Numbered from the stretch's first letter, positions 54,181-62,293 are shown. The stretch is 64,000 nucleotides of DNA from Luteibacter sp. SG786 (GCF_011759605.1 NZ_JAAOYX010000001.1:2285063-2349062), one strand, 5' to 3'. Notes: generated from the letters alone by a model not told the origin. Numbers and translations: made by a program.

Positions 54181-54681
54181 TCAGCCGACGCGATTATGGG
54201 CGCGCATCACGCGCTGCTTGTCCACGGCCCATTCGCGCTCCTTGTCGCTCTGGCGCTTGTCGTGCTCCTGTTTGCCCTTCGCCAGGCCGATCTCGCACTT
54301 CACCTTGTTGTGCTTCCAGTACAAGGCGGTGGGCACGAGGGTGTAGCCCTTGCGCTCCACGGCACCGATGAGGCGGTCGATCTCCTCCCGGTGCAGCAGC
54401 AGCTTCCGCGTGCGCCGGTCGTTCGCCACCACGTGTGTGGAGGCGCTGATCAGCGGCGGAATCTGGGCGCCCACGAGGAACACCTCGCCGTGCTGGATGA
54501 TGGCGTAGCAGCCTTCGCCGAAGTTGATGCGTCCGGCGCGCAGCGCCTTCAGTTCCCAGCCCTGCAGTTCCATGCCGCATTCGAAGCGCTGGTCGATGTG
54601 ATATTCGTGGCGCGCGCGCTTGTTCAGCGCGATGGTGCCGCCGCCGTCCTTTTCCGTGTCCTTAGCCTTCGTTTTTGCCAT
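54181..54681 (-). CDS. smpB: SsrA-binding protein SmpB
   Basis: A 166-residue RNA-binding protein that carries tmRNA to stalled ribosomes. The OB-fold core contains IALNKRARHEYHIDQRFE, GMELQGWELKALRAGRIN and YTLVPTALYWKHNKVKCEIGLAKGK, and the basic C-terminal tail (KQEHDKRQSDKEREWAVDKQR) reads the mRNA channel. The start at 54681 is the family start MAKTKAK; an upstream frame to 54726 is rejected. It is followed on the same strand by ssrA, its RNA partner, and is divergent from ratA. Confidence 0.96.
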   Translation of the reverse strand: MAKTKAKDTEKDGGGTIALNKRARHEYHIDQRFECGMELQGWELKALRAGRINFGEGCYAIIQHGEVFLVGAQIPPLISASTHVVANDRRTRKLLLHREEIDRLIGAVERKGYTLVPTALYWKHNKVKCEIGLAKGKQEHDKRQSDKEREWAVDKQRVMRAHNRVG

Positions 54682-54758
54682 GTCCGTTAAAATCGGTCTA
54701 TCGGGTCCCTGATACAAGGCCGGCAAGTCCCTTGACCGGCGAATGAGACGAGGTCTTC

Positions 54759-55187
54759 ATGATTGAAATCCGCCGCAGTGCGATCGTGCCGTTCACGCCC
54801 GCGCAGATGTTCGACCTGGTCAACGATGTGGAAGCATACCCAAAGCGCTTCGGCTGGTGTGACGCCGCCACGGTGGTGGAGCGCAGCGACGACACCCTGG
54901 TGGCCCGGCTGGACCTCCGCTTCGCCGGCATGAAACAGCATTTCACTACCCGAAACACGATGCAGCGGCCGGAACGCCTCACCATGAAGTTCGTGGAGGG
55001 GCCGCTCCGTTCGCTGGATGGGGTGTTCACCTTCCAGGCGCTGGGCGACGCCGGCTGCAAGATCTCGTTGGCGCTGGATTTCGACTACGCGGGCCTGGGT
55101 GGCAGCGTGCTTAAGATGGGTTTCCAGCAACTGGCCAACCGCATGGTGGACGACTTCTGCGACGAGGCGCGCCGGCAGTATGGCTGA
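54759..55187 (+). CDS. ratA: RatA-family protein (START/COQ10-like)
   Basis: A 142-residue protein with a START/polyketide-cyclase fold: IEIRRSAIVPFTPAQMFDLVNDVEAYPKRF is the family N-terminus (given in part), and FVEGPLRSLDGVF and LGGSVLKMGFQQLANRMVDDF follow. The family includes mitochondrial COQ10, which binds ubiquinone, and E. coli RatA, reported as a 50S-binding inhibitor of 70S formation. Both roles are possible. It overlaps ratB by eight bases and keeps the E. coli smpB-ratA-ratB-bamE order. Confidence 0.9.
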   Translation: MIEIRRSAIVPFTPAQMFDLVNDVEAYPKRFGWCDAATVVERSDDTLVARLDLRFAGMKQHFTTRNTMQRPERLTMKFVEGPLRSLDGVFTFQALGDAGCKISLALDFDYAGLGGSVLKMGFQQLANRMVDDFCDEARRQYG

Positions 55188-55458
55188 CATCGCCGTCGAA
55201 GTGGCTTACGCCGGCCCGGAGGGTCAGGTGGTGGTCCCGCTGGCCGTGCCGGTGGGCACGACCGCATGGGGCGCCGTGGAGCGCGCCCGGGCGAGCCTGC
55301 CGGCGGGTGTGGTGCCCGATCCGGCCCGCCTGGGTGTGTTCGCGAAAAAAGTGCCCGCCGACCGGGTGCTGGAGGAGGGGGACAGGGTGGAGCTTTACCG
55401 CCCGCTGATCCTCGACCCGATGGAGGCCAGGCGGCGCCGCGCGGCCCGCGGCGCCTGA
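55180..55458 (+). CDS. ratB: RnfH-family ubiquitin-like protein (RatB)
   Basis: A 92-residue beta-grasp protein of the RnfH/UPF0125 family. Features are DIAVEVAYAGPEGQ at the start, GTTAWGAVERAR in the first helix and LEEGDRVELYRPLILDPMEARRRRA at the end, the last being the strongest family signature. Its role is unknown; it is not thought to be the antitoxin of RatA. The ATG at 55180 lies within the end of ratA. bamE is convergent, ten bases beyond its stop. Confidence 0.9.
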   Translation: MADIAVEVAYAGPEGQVVVPLAVPVGTTAWGAVERARASLPAGVVPDPARLGVFAKKVPADRVLEEGDRVELYRPLILDPMEARRRRAARGA

Positions 55459-55468
55459 GCGGGGGGGC

Positions 55469-55948
55469 TTAGCGCTTGCTGGCCGGGCTGTCGTCGGACG
55501 AGCCGTGCACGCCCACGCCGAAGCCGCCGTCGTCGTCGTCCTTCTTGCCGCTGGTGTTCTTGTCGCCCTCGGCGTCGCCCGTGGGGTTGGCCTTGTATTT
55601 CTTGGAGTCCTTCAGCAGCTGCTCGGCGTCCTGGGCGAAGAAATCGCCTTCGGTGCGCACGAGGGTGTCGTTGTTGAAGGTGAGGGTGAGGGTGCGCCTG
55701 GTCATCGGCTTCCCGCGGTGCGAGAAGGTCGAGACGTAGTCCCAGCGATCCTGGTCGAACGGCGAGATGACGGACGGGGTGCCCAGGAGCACGAGCACCT
55801 GGCGCTTGGTCATGCCCGGCTGCAACTGGTCGACGTTCTTCTTGTCGAGCAGGTTGCCCTGCTGCACGTCGGGGGTATAGACGAGGCCACAGCCCGCGAT
55901 GGCAGTTGCCATCATGGCCAAACCCAGCGTGCGGATGAGCTTTTGCAT
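55469..55948 (-). CDS. bamE: Outer-membrane assembly lipoprotein BamE (SmpA/OmlA)
   Basis: A 159-residue lipoprotein. The lipobox is AIAGC (Cys20). The SmpA/OmlA domain follows: VQQGNLLDKKNVDQLQPGMT, KRQVLVLLGTPSV and WDYVSTFSHRGKPMTRRTL. It is a subunit of the BAM complex that inserts outer-membrane proteins. The C-terminal ~45 residues are low complexity (Lys/Asp/Gly, including a DDDDGG run), longer than in E. coli BamE. It is divergent from fur, the omlA-fur arrangement known in Pseudomonas and Xanthomonas. Confidence 0.94.
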   Translation of the reverse strand: MQKLIRTLGLAMMATAIAGCGLVYTPDVQQGNLLDKKNVDQLQPGMTKRQVLVLLGTPSVISPFDQDRWDYVSTFSHRGKPMTRRTLTLTFNNDTLVRTEGDFFAQDAEQLLKDSKKYKANPTGDAEGDKNTSGKKDDDDGGFGVGVHGSSDDSPASKR

Positions 55949-56020
55949 GCGTAGTTACGTCCGGATCGTGAAGCCTGTGATGATACACTAAGCGCCTTAC
56001 GGCACCGCGAGGGGTCTTAC

Positions 56021-56434
56021 ATGGACCAGGAAACCAAAGAGCTCCGCAAGGCGGGCCTGAAAGTCACGCACCCGCGCATGCGGATCCTGCAGATCTTCGA
56101 AGAGGCGGACCAGCCCCACCTCACCGCCGAAGACATCTACAAGCGCCTGCTGTCGCACCAGGAAGACATCGGCCTCGCCACGGTGTACCGGGTGCTCACC
56201 CAGTTCGAAGCGGCCGGCATCGTCATGAAACACAACTTCGAGGGCGGCCAGGCCGTCTACGAACTCGACCGCGGCAAGCACCACGATCACATGATCGACG
56301 TGGACAGCGGAAAGGTCATCGAGTTCATCAGTGAAGAGATCGAGCGGCTCCAGCACGAGATCGCCGACCGGCACGGGTACGTCATCGAGGATCACAGCCT
56401 GGTGCTGTATGTGCGGCCAAAGAAGAAGCGCTGA
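56021..56434 (+). CDS. fur: Ferric uptake regulator Fur
   Basis: A 137-residue iron-dependent repressor. The winged helix domain (TKELRKAGLKVTHPRMRIL, then HLTAEDIYKRLL and GLATVYRVLTQFEAAGIV) is followed by the dimerisation domain with metal ligands in KHHDHMIDVDSGKVIEF and DHSLVLYV. The protein contains no cysteine at all, so the structural four-Cys zinc site of E. coli Fur is absent. It is divergent from bamE and ends before a strong terminator. Confidence 0.95.
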   Translation: MDQETKELRKAGLKVTHPRMRILQIFEEADQPHLTAEDIYKRLLSHQEDIGLATVYRVLTQFEAAGIVMKHNFEGGQAVYELDRGKHHDHMIDVDSGKVIEFISEEIERLQHEIADRHGYVIEDHSLVLYVRPKKKR

Positions 56435-56457
56435 GGCGTCGCGTCGCTTTACTGGAT

Positions 56458-56480
56458 AGGCCCCTTCGGGGGCCTTTTTG
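56458..56480 (+). terminator. Intrinsic terminator after fur
   Basis: Seven-base stem AGGCCCC/GGGGCCT with loop TTCG and a five-T tail. Confidence 0.85.
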
Positions 56481-56513
56481 TTGGGGAGAGCGTCGCCTTT
56501 TCGGGCGGGGAGG

Positions 56514-56548
56514 CACTGGATTCCTGCCTTCGCAGGAATGACGTGAGG
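56514..56548. repeat. Short hairpin repeat (family B, single unit)
   Basis: Hairpin TTCCTGC-CTTC-GCAGGAA (56521-56538) followed by TGACGTGAGG. It shares CTGCCTTCGCAGG and GACGTGAGG with the element at 1210. Similar 'CCTGCCTTCGCAGGAATGACG' units are common between genes in Xanthomonas relatives. Confidence 0.65.
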
Positions 56549-56574
56549 GGCTTCGCAGGGTGACGGGCGCCCAA

Positions 56575-56612
56575 ATAAAAACGCCGCCGGTGGACTCCTG
56601 TCCACCGGCGGC
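56575..56612 (-). terminator. Strong intrinsic terminator, minus strand
   Basis: Thirteen-base perfect stem GCCGCCGGTGGAC/GTCCACCGGCGGC with loop AGGA on the minus strand, followed by GTTTTTATT. It ends the minus-strand transcript that comes from the histidine kinase gene or from the structured region before it. Confidence 0.85.
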
Positions 56613-56796
56613 TTGATCCGGCGTTTTCATGGCTCGTGGAACGCGAGTTGCTCGCAGGTTCCACGGACCACCATGTCGCACCGGCGAGGCTGACATCCTG
56701 TCGCCTCATCGGGCCGATCGTCCCCACGACCGACCCGGGCTCACCGTCTCTCGACGGCGGCTCCCCCACATCGATAATGGGATCGTAACGAACCTT
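56575..56796 (-). ncRNA. Candidate structured RNA or long structured 3' UTR
   Basis: The 362-base stretch 56435-56796 holds no credible gene. Besides the fur terminator and a family-B hairpin, its minus strand between the histidine kinase stop and the terminator at 56575 can form a chain of stable hairpins: CCGTC-GAGA-GACGG, GGTCGGTCGT-GGGG-ACGATCGGCC, GAGGCGACA-GGA-TGTCAGCCTC, a 31-base hairpin with ends CGTGGAAC/GTTCCACG, and the terminator with an AGGA loop. This could be an independent small RNA or the kinase mRNA tail. No clear promoter was found. Confidence 0.35.
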
Positions 56797-58416
56797 TCAC
56801 TGGCCGGGTATTGGAAAATTTCCTATGCCAGATCCGGCACTTGTGCTGCGAAGCAGCACACGGAGGTGAAGTCCGACCGGTTCCGGGCGGATGCGAAAGA
56901 GGCCGCCGAGGGCCGTGATGCGATCGCTCATTCCCTGCAAGCCCCGCCCGCCGCCGTCGGTACGTGCCGGGCGGGGCTGGGCGGAGAGGCCGGTGCCGTT
57001 GTCGCGGATGTCGAGAATGGCGACGGGGCCGCTGTCGCGTACGCCGATGCGCAGGCGAAGGGTCATGCGGCTTGCCCCCGAATGGCGCACCACGTTGGTG
57101 GCGCTTTCCTGAACCACGCGGTAGATGGCGGTGAGGGTGTCCTCATCCAGGAGGCGGGGCTCGCCGCGCAGGTCGGTGACGTAGGTGATGCCTGCGGCGG
57201 TGAGCATGTCGCGGATGGGGCCTTCGTCCAGGGCGCGCAGCAGCCCGAACTCGTCCAGCACCGAGGGGCGCAGGCTGTCCAGCATCCGGTGCAGCGCCTT
57301 GCGCATGTGTCCCAGGATGCCATTGATGGACATGCCGATATCTTCCAGGCCCGCGCTGCCCAGCCGGTTCTGCGCCAGTTTGAGGTGGGTCTGGATGGCG
57401 GTGAGGTTCTGGCCCAGCTCGTCGTGCAGTTCGGCCGCCATGTGCCGGCGCAGGCTCTCTTCGGCCTGCAGGTTGCCGCGGGCCGCATCGCGCAGTTGCC
57501 GGGCCAGCTGGTCGAGCCGCTGGTTCGCGGCGGCCAGATGGGTGTTTTGCTGGGCCACGCGCTCGCTGCTGCGGCGCAGGGCGTCGGTGGCCGCGCCGAG
57601 CATCAGCGTGCCGGTGCCGGCCACGGCCAGGAACAGATGCGCGGCAGCGGTAGGCGCGCCGCGGCCGATCATGTCCTCGGTGACGTTGAGGCCGACGCTG
57701 GTGATGAGCATGGCCAGTCCCGCGCCACGCCAGCCATGGCGAAAGGCGAAGAACAGCACCGGCGCCAGCGACAGCACCCGGGCGAACTGCGGCTGCGGCG
57801 AATACTCGGCCAGGGTGATCAGAATGGCCAGCGACGGCAGCATCACCAGAAGGCCGTCGAGCAGAAGTTCCGCCATGGACGCCTGCGTGGGCCGTTCGCG
57901 GAAGACGAGGACCATCGCCGGCACCATCAGCAGCACGCCGAGGTAGTTGCCGAGCAGGTCGCTGCCGAACGTGGTGCCGAGCATTTCCACCGGGGCGGCG
58001 GGATGCATCGAGGCCATCATGGCGGCGTTGCCCGCCGTGGCCACCGTTGCCGTCACCATGGCAGAGAGCAGCAGGCGGGCGACGTCTTCCGGGGTGCTGA
58101 GGCTGGCGTGGAGGTGCGCCCGGCGCAGCAGCCAGAGGCATGCCGCCACCATCAGCGGCTCGGGCGCGTCGCCCAGCAGGAAGCCGGCCCCGCCGATCGG
58201 CAGCCCGCTGCGCCACTCACAAAAGGCGCTGGCGACGATCTCGGCGCCGAGGATCCACAGCCAGTTGCGGCTGCGCGTGAGCAGCAGCGCGCCGAAGCGC
58301 AGGCCGAAGGGAAGAACCCAGTAGGGCTGCTCGGTCGGCCAAAGCATGACCCAGGCGGCAGCGTAGGCCAGGGCGATCAGTGGGCCGGCAAAGCGGGAGA
58401 AGCCAGATAAGCGCAT
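56797..58416 (-). CDS. Membrane sensor histidine kinase with MASE1 domain (UhpB/NarX-type)
   Basis: A 539-residue kinase. Residues ~1-290 form an eight-helix MASE1 sensor domain (ALAYAAAWVMLWPTEQ, WVLPFGLRFGALLL, LLGNYLGVLLMVPAMVLVF). A short coiled coil (RRSSERVAQQNTHLAAANQ) leads to the HisKA_3 dimerisation domain with phospho-His331 in MAAELHDELGQNLTAI and a HATPase domain (ATNVVRHSGAS, DNGTGL, GRGLQGMSDR). It most likely phosphorylates the NarL-type regulator encoded divergently 87 bases away. The signal is unknown. The start at 58416 is chosen over 58431 for lack of need of the extra residues. Confidence 0.92.
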   Translation of the reverse strand: MRLSGFSRFAGPLIALAYAAAWVMLWPTEQPYWVLPFGLRFGALLLTRSRNWLWILGAEIVASAFCEWRSGLPIGGAGFLLGDAPEPLMVAACLWLLRRAHLHASLSTPEDVARLLLSAMVTATVATAGNAAMMASMHPAAPVEMLGTTFGSDLLGNYLGVLLMVPAMVLVFRERPTQASMAELLLDGLLVMLPSLAILITLAEYSPQPQFARVLSLAPVLFFAFRHGWRGAGLAMLITSVGLNVTEDMIGRGAPTAAAHLFLAVAGTGTLMLGAATDALRRSSERVAQQNTHLAAANQRLDQLARQLRDAARGNLQAEESLRRHMAAELHDELGQNLTAIQTHLKLAQNRLGSAGLEDIGMSINGILGHMRKALHRMLDSLRPSVLDEFGLLRALDEGPIRDMLTAAGITYVTDLRGEPRLLDEDTLTAIYRVVQESATNVVRHSGASRMTLRLRIGVRDSGPVAILDIRDNGTGLSAQPRPARTDGGGRGLQGMSDRITALGGLFRIRPEPVGLHLRVLLRSTSAGSGIGNFPIPGQ

Positions 58417-58503
58417 GCCGGAATGGTACACGGCGGGTGCGCGCCGTCGCGGGTTTCCGTGCCCCCGTACGCACGCGTCGGGAGAGCCTGCTACATTCAG
58501 CCC

Positions 58504-59133
58504 ATGCCAAGAATCGTCCTAGTAGATGACCACGCCATCGTTCGCGAAGGGTTCAAGCGACTCATCGAGCTGGAACCCGACCTGGACGTCGTCGCCGAGG
58601 CGCGCAATGCCGACGAGGCGGTGGAAGCGGTTACCCAACATCGTCCCGACCTGGTAGCTGTCGATCTGTCGCTGCCCGACGGCAGCGGGCTGCCGCTGAT
58701 CGAGCACCTGGCGAGCATCGCGCCGGCCATGAAGATCGTGGTGCTGAGCATGCACGACGGCGAACCCTACGTTTCCGAAGCCCTGCGTCGTGGCGCGCGC
58801 GGCTACGTCACCAAGGGCGTGGCGCCGGAGGAACTGGTGGCCGCCGTCCGTTCGGTGCTCGGCGGCGACCAGTACCTGAGTTCGGACCTGCGGGAACGGC
58901 GCTCGGGCAGGGCCACGACCGACCTCGACCCGTTCAACCGGCTGACCGCGCGCGAGCGCGAAGTGTTCCTGCTGCTGGCCATAGGCCGCGCGCCGAAACA
59001 GGTGGCGGCGGAACTGGGTATCGGGCAGAAGACGATCTACATCCACCGCGCCGCGGTGATGAACAAGCTCAACGCGGGTTCGGAACTCGACCTTTACCGC
59101 ATGGCCCAGGAGCGCGGGCTGATCCGCAGCTGA
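58504..59133 (+). CDS. NarL/FixJ-family response regulator
   Basis: A 209-residue regulator. The receiver domain (residues 1-120) has the acidic pair in LVDDHAIVREGFKRL, phospho-Asp54 in VAVDLSLPDGSG and the conserved Lys of GYVTKG. The C-terminal LuxR-type helix-turn-helix includes LTAREREVFLLLAIGRAPKQ and LGIGQKTIYIHRAAVMNKL. It is divergent from the MASE1 kinase gene, its probable cognate partner. The UhpA-like layout suggests transcription activation. Target genes are not identifiable here. Confidence 0.93.
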   Translation: MPRIVLVDDHAIVREGFKRLIELEPDLDVVAEARNADEAVEAVTQHRPDLVAVDLSLPDGSGLPLIEHLASIAPAMKIVVLSMHDGEPYVSEALRRGARGYVTKGVAPEELVAAVRSVLGGDQYLSSDLRERRSGRATTDLDPFNRLTAREREVFLLLAIGRAPKQVAAELGIGQKTIYIHRAAVMNKLNAGSELDLYRMAQERGLIRS

Positions 59134-59194
59134 GGCGCGGCCTTCCCGGGTGAGCCGCGCTTCTTACGTGGAGGCTTTATGTGGGAGGTCTTGT

Positions 59195-59275
59195 GTGGGA
59201 GCCGGCTGTGCCGGCGATCCCGCGGCAGCGGGCAATCTCGCCGCTAGCACCCATCGCCGCTGAAGCGGCTCCCAC
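59195..59275. repeat. REP-like palindrome (family A), asymmetric arms
   Basis: The left arm is GTGGGAGCCGGCTGTGCCGGC and the right arm the GCCGCTGAAGCGGC form ending CTCCCAC. A partial GTGGGAG unit precedes it at 59181. It lies between the convergent response regulator and recN genes. Confidence 0.9.
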
Positions 59276-59343
59276 ACAAAGCGCGGCGGTTTGCGGGGCA
59301 ACATTGGGATCTGCCACAGGAGATGGCCCCTGCGGAAAGTCGT

Positions 59344-61014
59344 TCACCCCTGCGCGCGGTCCAGCATCTTCTTCGCGTGGGCGCGCGTTTCCTTCGTGAT
59401 CTCCACGCCGCCCAGCATGCGGCTGAGTTCGTCTCGGCGGCCGGCGTCGTTCAGCGTGCGGATGCGGGTGCGGGTGGCCTCGCCGTCGCTTTCCTTCGCC
59501 ACCTGCAGGTGCGAGTGGCCTTGCGCGGCCACCTGCGGCAGGTGCGTGACGCAGAGCACCTGCACGCGCTCGCCGAGGGCGCGCAGCTTCTGGCCGACCA
59601 CTTCCGCCACGGCGCCGCCGATGCCGGTGTCCACCTCGTCGAAGATCATGCAGCCGATGTTGTCGTTGCCCAGCGTGGCCACTTCGATGGCGAGGCTGAT
59701 GCGAGCAAGTTCGCCGCCGGAAGCCACCTTTCGCAGCGGTCGCGGCGGTTGTCCGGGATTGGCGCTGACCAGCAGTTCGCAGCGCTCGCGGCCTTGCGGG
59801 TCCGGATCGTCGCCTTCGGCGGGCTCCAGCGACACCTCGAGGCGGCCGCCGGCCATGCCGAGTTCGCCCATGAGGGCGGCCACCGACGTGCCGAGCCGGC
59901 CGGCGGCCTCGATGCGGGCCTTCGACAGCGCGGCGGCGGCCACGTCGTATTCCTTCCGCAGGCGGTCGCGCTCGCCGGCCAGGCGGTCCAGCGCTTCGCC
60001 CGCGCCCTCGAGTTCGGCGAGGCGGCCGCGCACTTCGTCAGCCTTGGCGAACAGGTCCTCGATCGGCAGGCGATAGCGGCGGGACAGGTCGTGCAGGTGG
60101 GTGAGGTGCGTGTCCACCTCCGCCAGGCGTTCCGGGTCCAGTTCCACGTCCTGCGCGTAGCGGCCCAGGCCGTCCACCGCTTCGCCCACCTGGATCTGCG
60201 CGCTGTCCAGCAGTTCGAGCAGTGGGGCGAGGGTGCCGTCCAGTTCGGACAGGCGCGACAGCTCGGCATGGGCGCGGAGCAGGGCGCGGCCGATGGCGAA
60301 CTCGCTCTCGCCGTCCAGCATTTCGACGATGCCGTTGGCGCCTTCGGCCAGCCGGCCCGCGTTGGCGAGGCGGCGGTGCTGCGCTTCGAGGTCTTCCAGC
60401 GCAGACGGCGCAAGGGCCCAGCGCTCCAGTTCTTCCAGCTCGTGCGCGAGGAGTTCGATCTGCCGTTCGCGATCGTCGCCGCCGGACAGCGCGCGGATGC
60501 GCGCCACGGCGTCGCGCCATGCGCGGGCGGTGTCGCGCACCCGGGCCAGCCGTTCCTCGCTGCCGGCATAGGCATCCAGCAAGGCCATCTGGTGCTGGCG
60601 GGAAAGCAGGGCCTGGTGTTCATGCTGGCCGTGGATCTCGACGATCAGCGCCGCCAGCGCCGACATCTGGGCCAGGCTGGCGGGGCGTCCGTTGATCCAC
60701 CCGCGCGAGCTGCCCTCGGTGCGGATCACACGCCGCAGCTGGCAGGTGTCGCCATCGTCCAGTTCCTCCTGGCGCAGCCAGGACAGGGCGTCCGGAAGGC
60801 CGGTGAGGTCGAATTCCGCGGCCAGTTCGGCGCGGTCGCTACCGGCGCGAACCATGCCGCTGTCGGCGCGCGCGCCGGCCAGGAGCATGAGGGCATCGAC
60901 CAGAAGCGACTTGCCGGCGCCGGTTTCGCCGCTGACCACGGTGAGGCCGGGACCGAACGCGACCTCGGCTTCTTCGACGACGGCGAACTGGCGGACGTAG
61001 AGCGAGGTGAGCAT
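59344..61014 (-). CDS. recN: DNA repair protein RecN
   Basis: A 556-residue SMC-like ATPase for double-strand break repair. Walker A is GETGAGKS (residues 29-36), the signature motif is VASGGELARISLAIEVA, and Walker B is CMIFDEVDTGIGG. A long helical coiled-coil region lies between (~150-370). It is normally SOS-induced; no TGTACA-type operator was seen in the 130 bases before its start. It is divergent from hrcA with a 130-base gap. The C-terminus ends with VEITKETRAHAKKMLD. Confidence 0.95.
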   Translation of the reverse strand: MLTSLYVRQFAVVEEAEVAFGPGLTVVSGETGAGKSLLVDALMLLAGARADSGMVRAGSDRAELAAEFDLTGLPDALSWLRQEELDDGDTCQLRRVIRTEGSSRGWINGRPASLAQMSALAALIVEIHGQHEHQALLSRQHQMALLDAYAGSEERLARVRDTARAWRDAVARIRALSGGDDRERQIELLAHELEELERWALAPSALEDLEAQHRRLANAGRLAEGANGIVEMLDGESEFAIGRALLRAHAELSRLSELDGTLAPLLELLDSAQIQVGEAVDGLGRYAQDVELDPERLAEVDTHLTHLHDLSRRYRLPIEDLFAKADEVRGRLAELEGAGEALDRLAGERDRLRKEYDVAAAALSKARIEAAGRLGTSVAALMGELGMAGGRLEVSLEPAEGDDPDPQGRERCELLVSANPGQPPRPLRKVASGGELARISLAIEVATLGNDNIGCMIFDEVDTGIGGAVAEVVGQKLRALGERVQVLCVTHLPQVAAQGHSHLQVAKESDGEATRTRIRTLNDAGRRDELSRMLGGVEITKETRAHAKKMLDRAQG

Positions 61015-61078
61015 GGGACCCGGGTCGGCGGATGGAATCGCGCCGATTGTAGCGGCAGCGGCGTCGCAAGGGCCGAGA

Positions 61079-61106
61079 CTTGCAAGCCGGACGGCGAGAC
61101 CTTATT
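61079..61106 (+). promoter_or_regulatory. Candidate sigma-32-like promoter of hrcA
   Basis: CTTGCAA (61079-61085), 14 bases, then CCTTAT (61100-61105). This resembles the heat-shock consensus CTTGAAA-N13/15-CCCCAT with several mismatches, about 40 bases before the hrcA start. A weak candidate only. Confidence 0.3.
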
Positions 61107-61144
61107 GATAGCGAACGATCCGGCCCATTCCGACACTCCAGCGC

Positions 61145-62206
61145 ATGAATCCGTTTTCCGGTCACGACATCGATGCTCGCGCGCGCCGGCTGCTGCGGAC
61201 CCTTATTTCCCAATACCTCTCCGACGGCGAACCGGTGGGCTCGCGCACGCTGGCGAAGTCGTCCGGCCTGGAGGTCAGCCCCGCCACCATCCGCAACATC
61301 ATGGCCGACCTGGAAGAAGCCGGGCTGGTGGCTTCCCCCCACACGTCGGCGGGCCGCGTGCCCACGCCGCGGGGTTTGCGCCTTTTCGTGGACAGCCTGC
61401 TCGAACTGAAGCCGCTGCCGCGCGACGAGATGGCGCGCCTGCAGGGCGGCCTGCCGCCGCACCAGACCACCACGCGCGACCTGCTGGGCAATGTCTCGAA
61501 CCTGCTTTCGGCCATGACCCGCTTCGCCGGCGTCGTCACCGTGCCGCGCCAGGGCGATTTCCCGCTGCGCCATATCGACTTCGTGTCGCTGCCCGACGCC
61601 CGTGTGCTCGTCATCCTGGTGTTCTCCGACAACCAGGTGCAGAACCGGGTGGTGCAGCTGGCTCGCCCGCTCGACGGCAGCGAACTGGAACAGGCGGCCA
61701 ACTACCTCAACACGCAGTTCGCCGGTCTTCGGCTGGCGGACATCCGCGCCCACCTGGCCTCGGAACTGCGCGAGGCCGGCGGCGAGCTCAACCGCATGCT
61801 GGCCAGCGCGGTGGAACTGGCCACGGCTTCGTTCGCCCACGACGAAGACGCCGACGACGTGCTGGTGAGCGGCCAGACCAACCTCATGGGTTACTCCGAG
61901 CTGGCCGACATCGACCGGCTCCGCGAGCTGTTCGACGCCTTCCAGCAGAAGCGCGACCTGCTCCAGCTCATGGAAATGTGCGTCCAGGCCCCGGGCGTCC
62001 GCCTCTTCATCGGCGAGGAATCCGGCTTCTCGGCCCTGGACGGATGCAGCATCGTCACCGCCACCTACGGCACCGGCGGCCGCATGCTCGGCGCGATCGG
62101 AGTTATTGGACCGACGCGTATGGCATATGAGCGGGTGATTCCGGTGGTACAGGCCACTGCCGGATTGCTCAGCGACGCCTTGAATCGCGCCGCGGCGACC
62201 TCATAA
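61145..62206 (+). CDS. hrcA: Heat-inducible transcription repressor HrcA
   Basis: A 353-residue repressor with an N-terminal winged helix domain (RARRLLRTLISQYLSDGEP, then LEVSPATIRNIMADLEEAG and SAGRVPTPRGLRLFV) and a GAF-like plus insertion domain (VSNLLSAMTRFAGVV, VQAPGVRLFIGEESG). It binds CIRCE operators, usually before groES and in some genomes before itself; no CIRCE inverted repeat was seen in this window. It heads the conserved hrcA-grpE-dnaK order and its 3' end contains a predicted heat-shock promoter for grpE. Confidence 0.95.
   Translation: MNPFSGHDIDARARRLLRTLISQYLSDGEPVGSRTLAKSSGLEVSPATIRNIMADLEEAGLVASPHTSAGRVPTPRGLRLFVDSLLELKPLPRDEMARLQGGLPPHQTTTRDLLGNVSNLLSAMTRFAGVVTVPRQGDFPLRHIDFVSLPDARVLVILVFSDNQVQNRVVQLARPLDGSELEQAANYLNTQFAGLRLADIRAHLASELREAGGELNRMLASAVELATASFAHDEDADDVLVSGQTNLMGYSELADIDRLRELFDAFQQKRDLLQLMEMCVQAPGVRLFIGEESGFSALDGCSIVTATYGTGGRMLGAIGVIGPTRMAYERVIPVVQATAGLLSDALNRAAATS
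62179..62204 (+). promoter_or_regulatory. Sigma-32-like promoter of grpE, inside the 3' end of hrcA
   Basis: CTTGAAT (62179-62185), 13-base spacer, CCTCAT (62199-62204), against CTTGAAA-N13/15-CCCCAT. It sits across the last codons of hrcA and would start grpE transcription near 62211. Confidence 0.55.
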
Positions 62207-62207
62207 A

Positions 62208-62270
62208 CCGCCTCGGGAGGCGGGTTTACTATTTCCCGCGAATGTTCGGCCCGCTCCTGGAAGCGGGCCG
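62208..62270 (+). other. Two hairpins in the grpE leader
   Basis: CCGCCTC/GAGGCGG just after the hrcA stop, followed by TTTACT, could be a weak terminator for hrcA. CGGCCCGCT/AGCGGGCCG (62247-62270, loop CCTGGA) lies about 10 bases before the grpE ribosome-binding site GGAG. Confidence 0.5.
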
Positions 62271-62293
62271 GTTAGCTGACATTTGGAGCAAGC

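Noticed and set aside
61015-61144. Possible CIRCE operator before hrcA
   Set aside because: No TTAGCACTC-N9-GAGTGCTAA-type inverted repeat is present here or before grpE or dnaK.
61015-61144. LexA operator before recN
   Set aside because: No TGTACA-N2-TGTACA pattern like the one before lexA was found; recN may be controlled by another LexA or a diverged site.
59320-62130. Open frame of 935 codons on the plus strand opposite recN and into hrcA
   Set aside because: Low-complexity shadow; recN Walker motifs and hrcA homology occupy the true frames.
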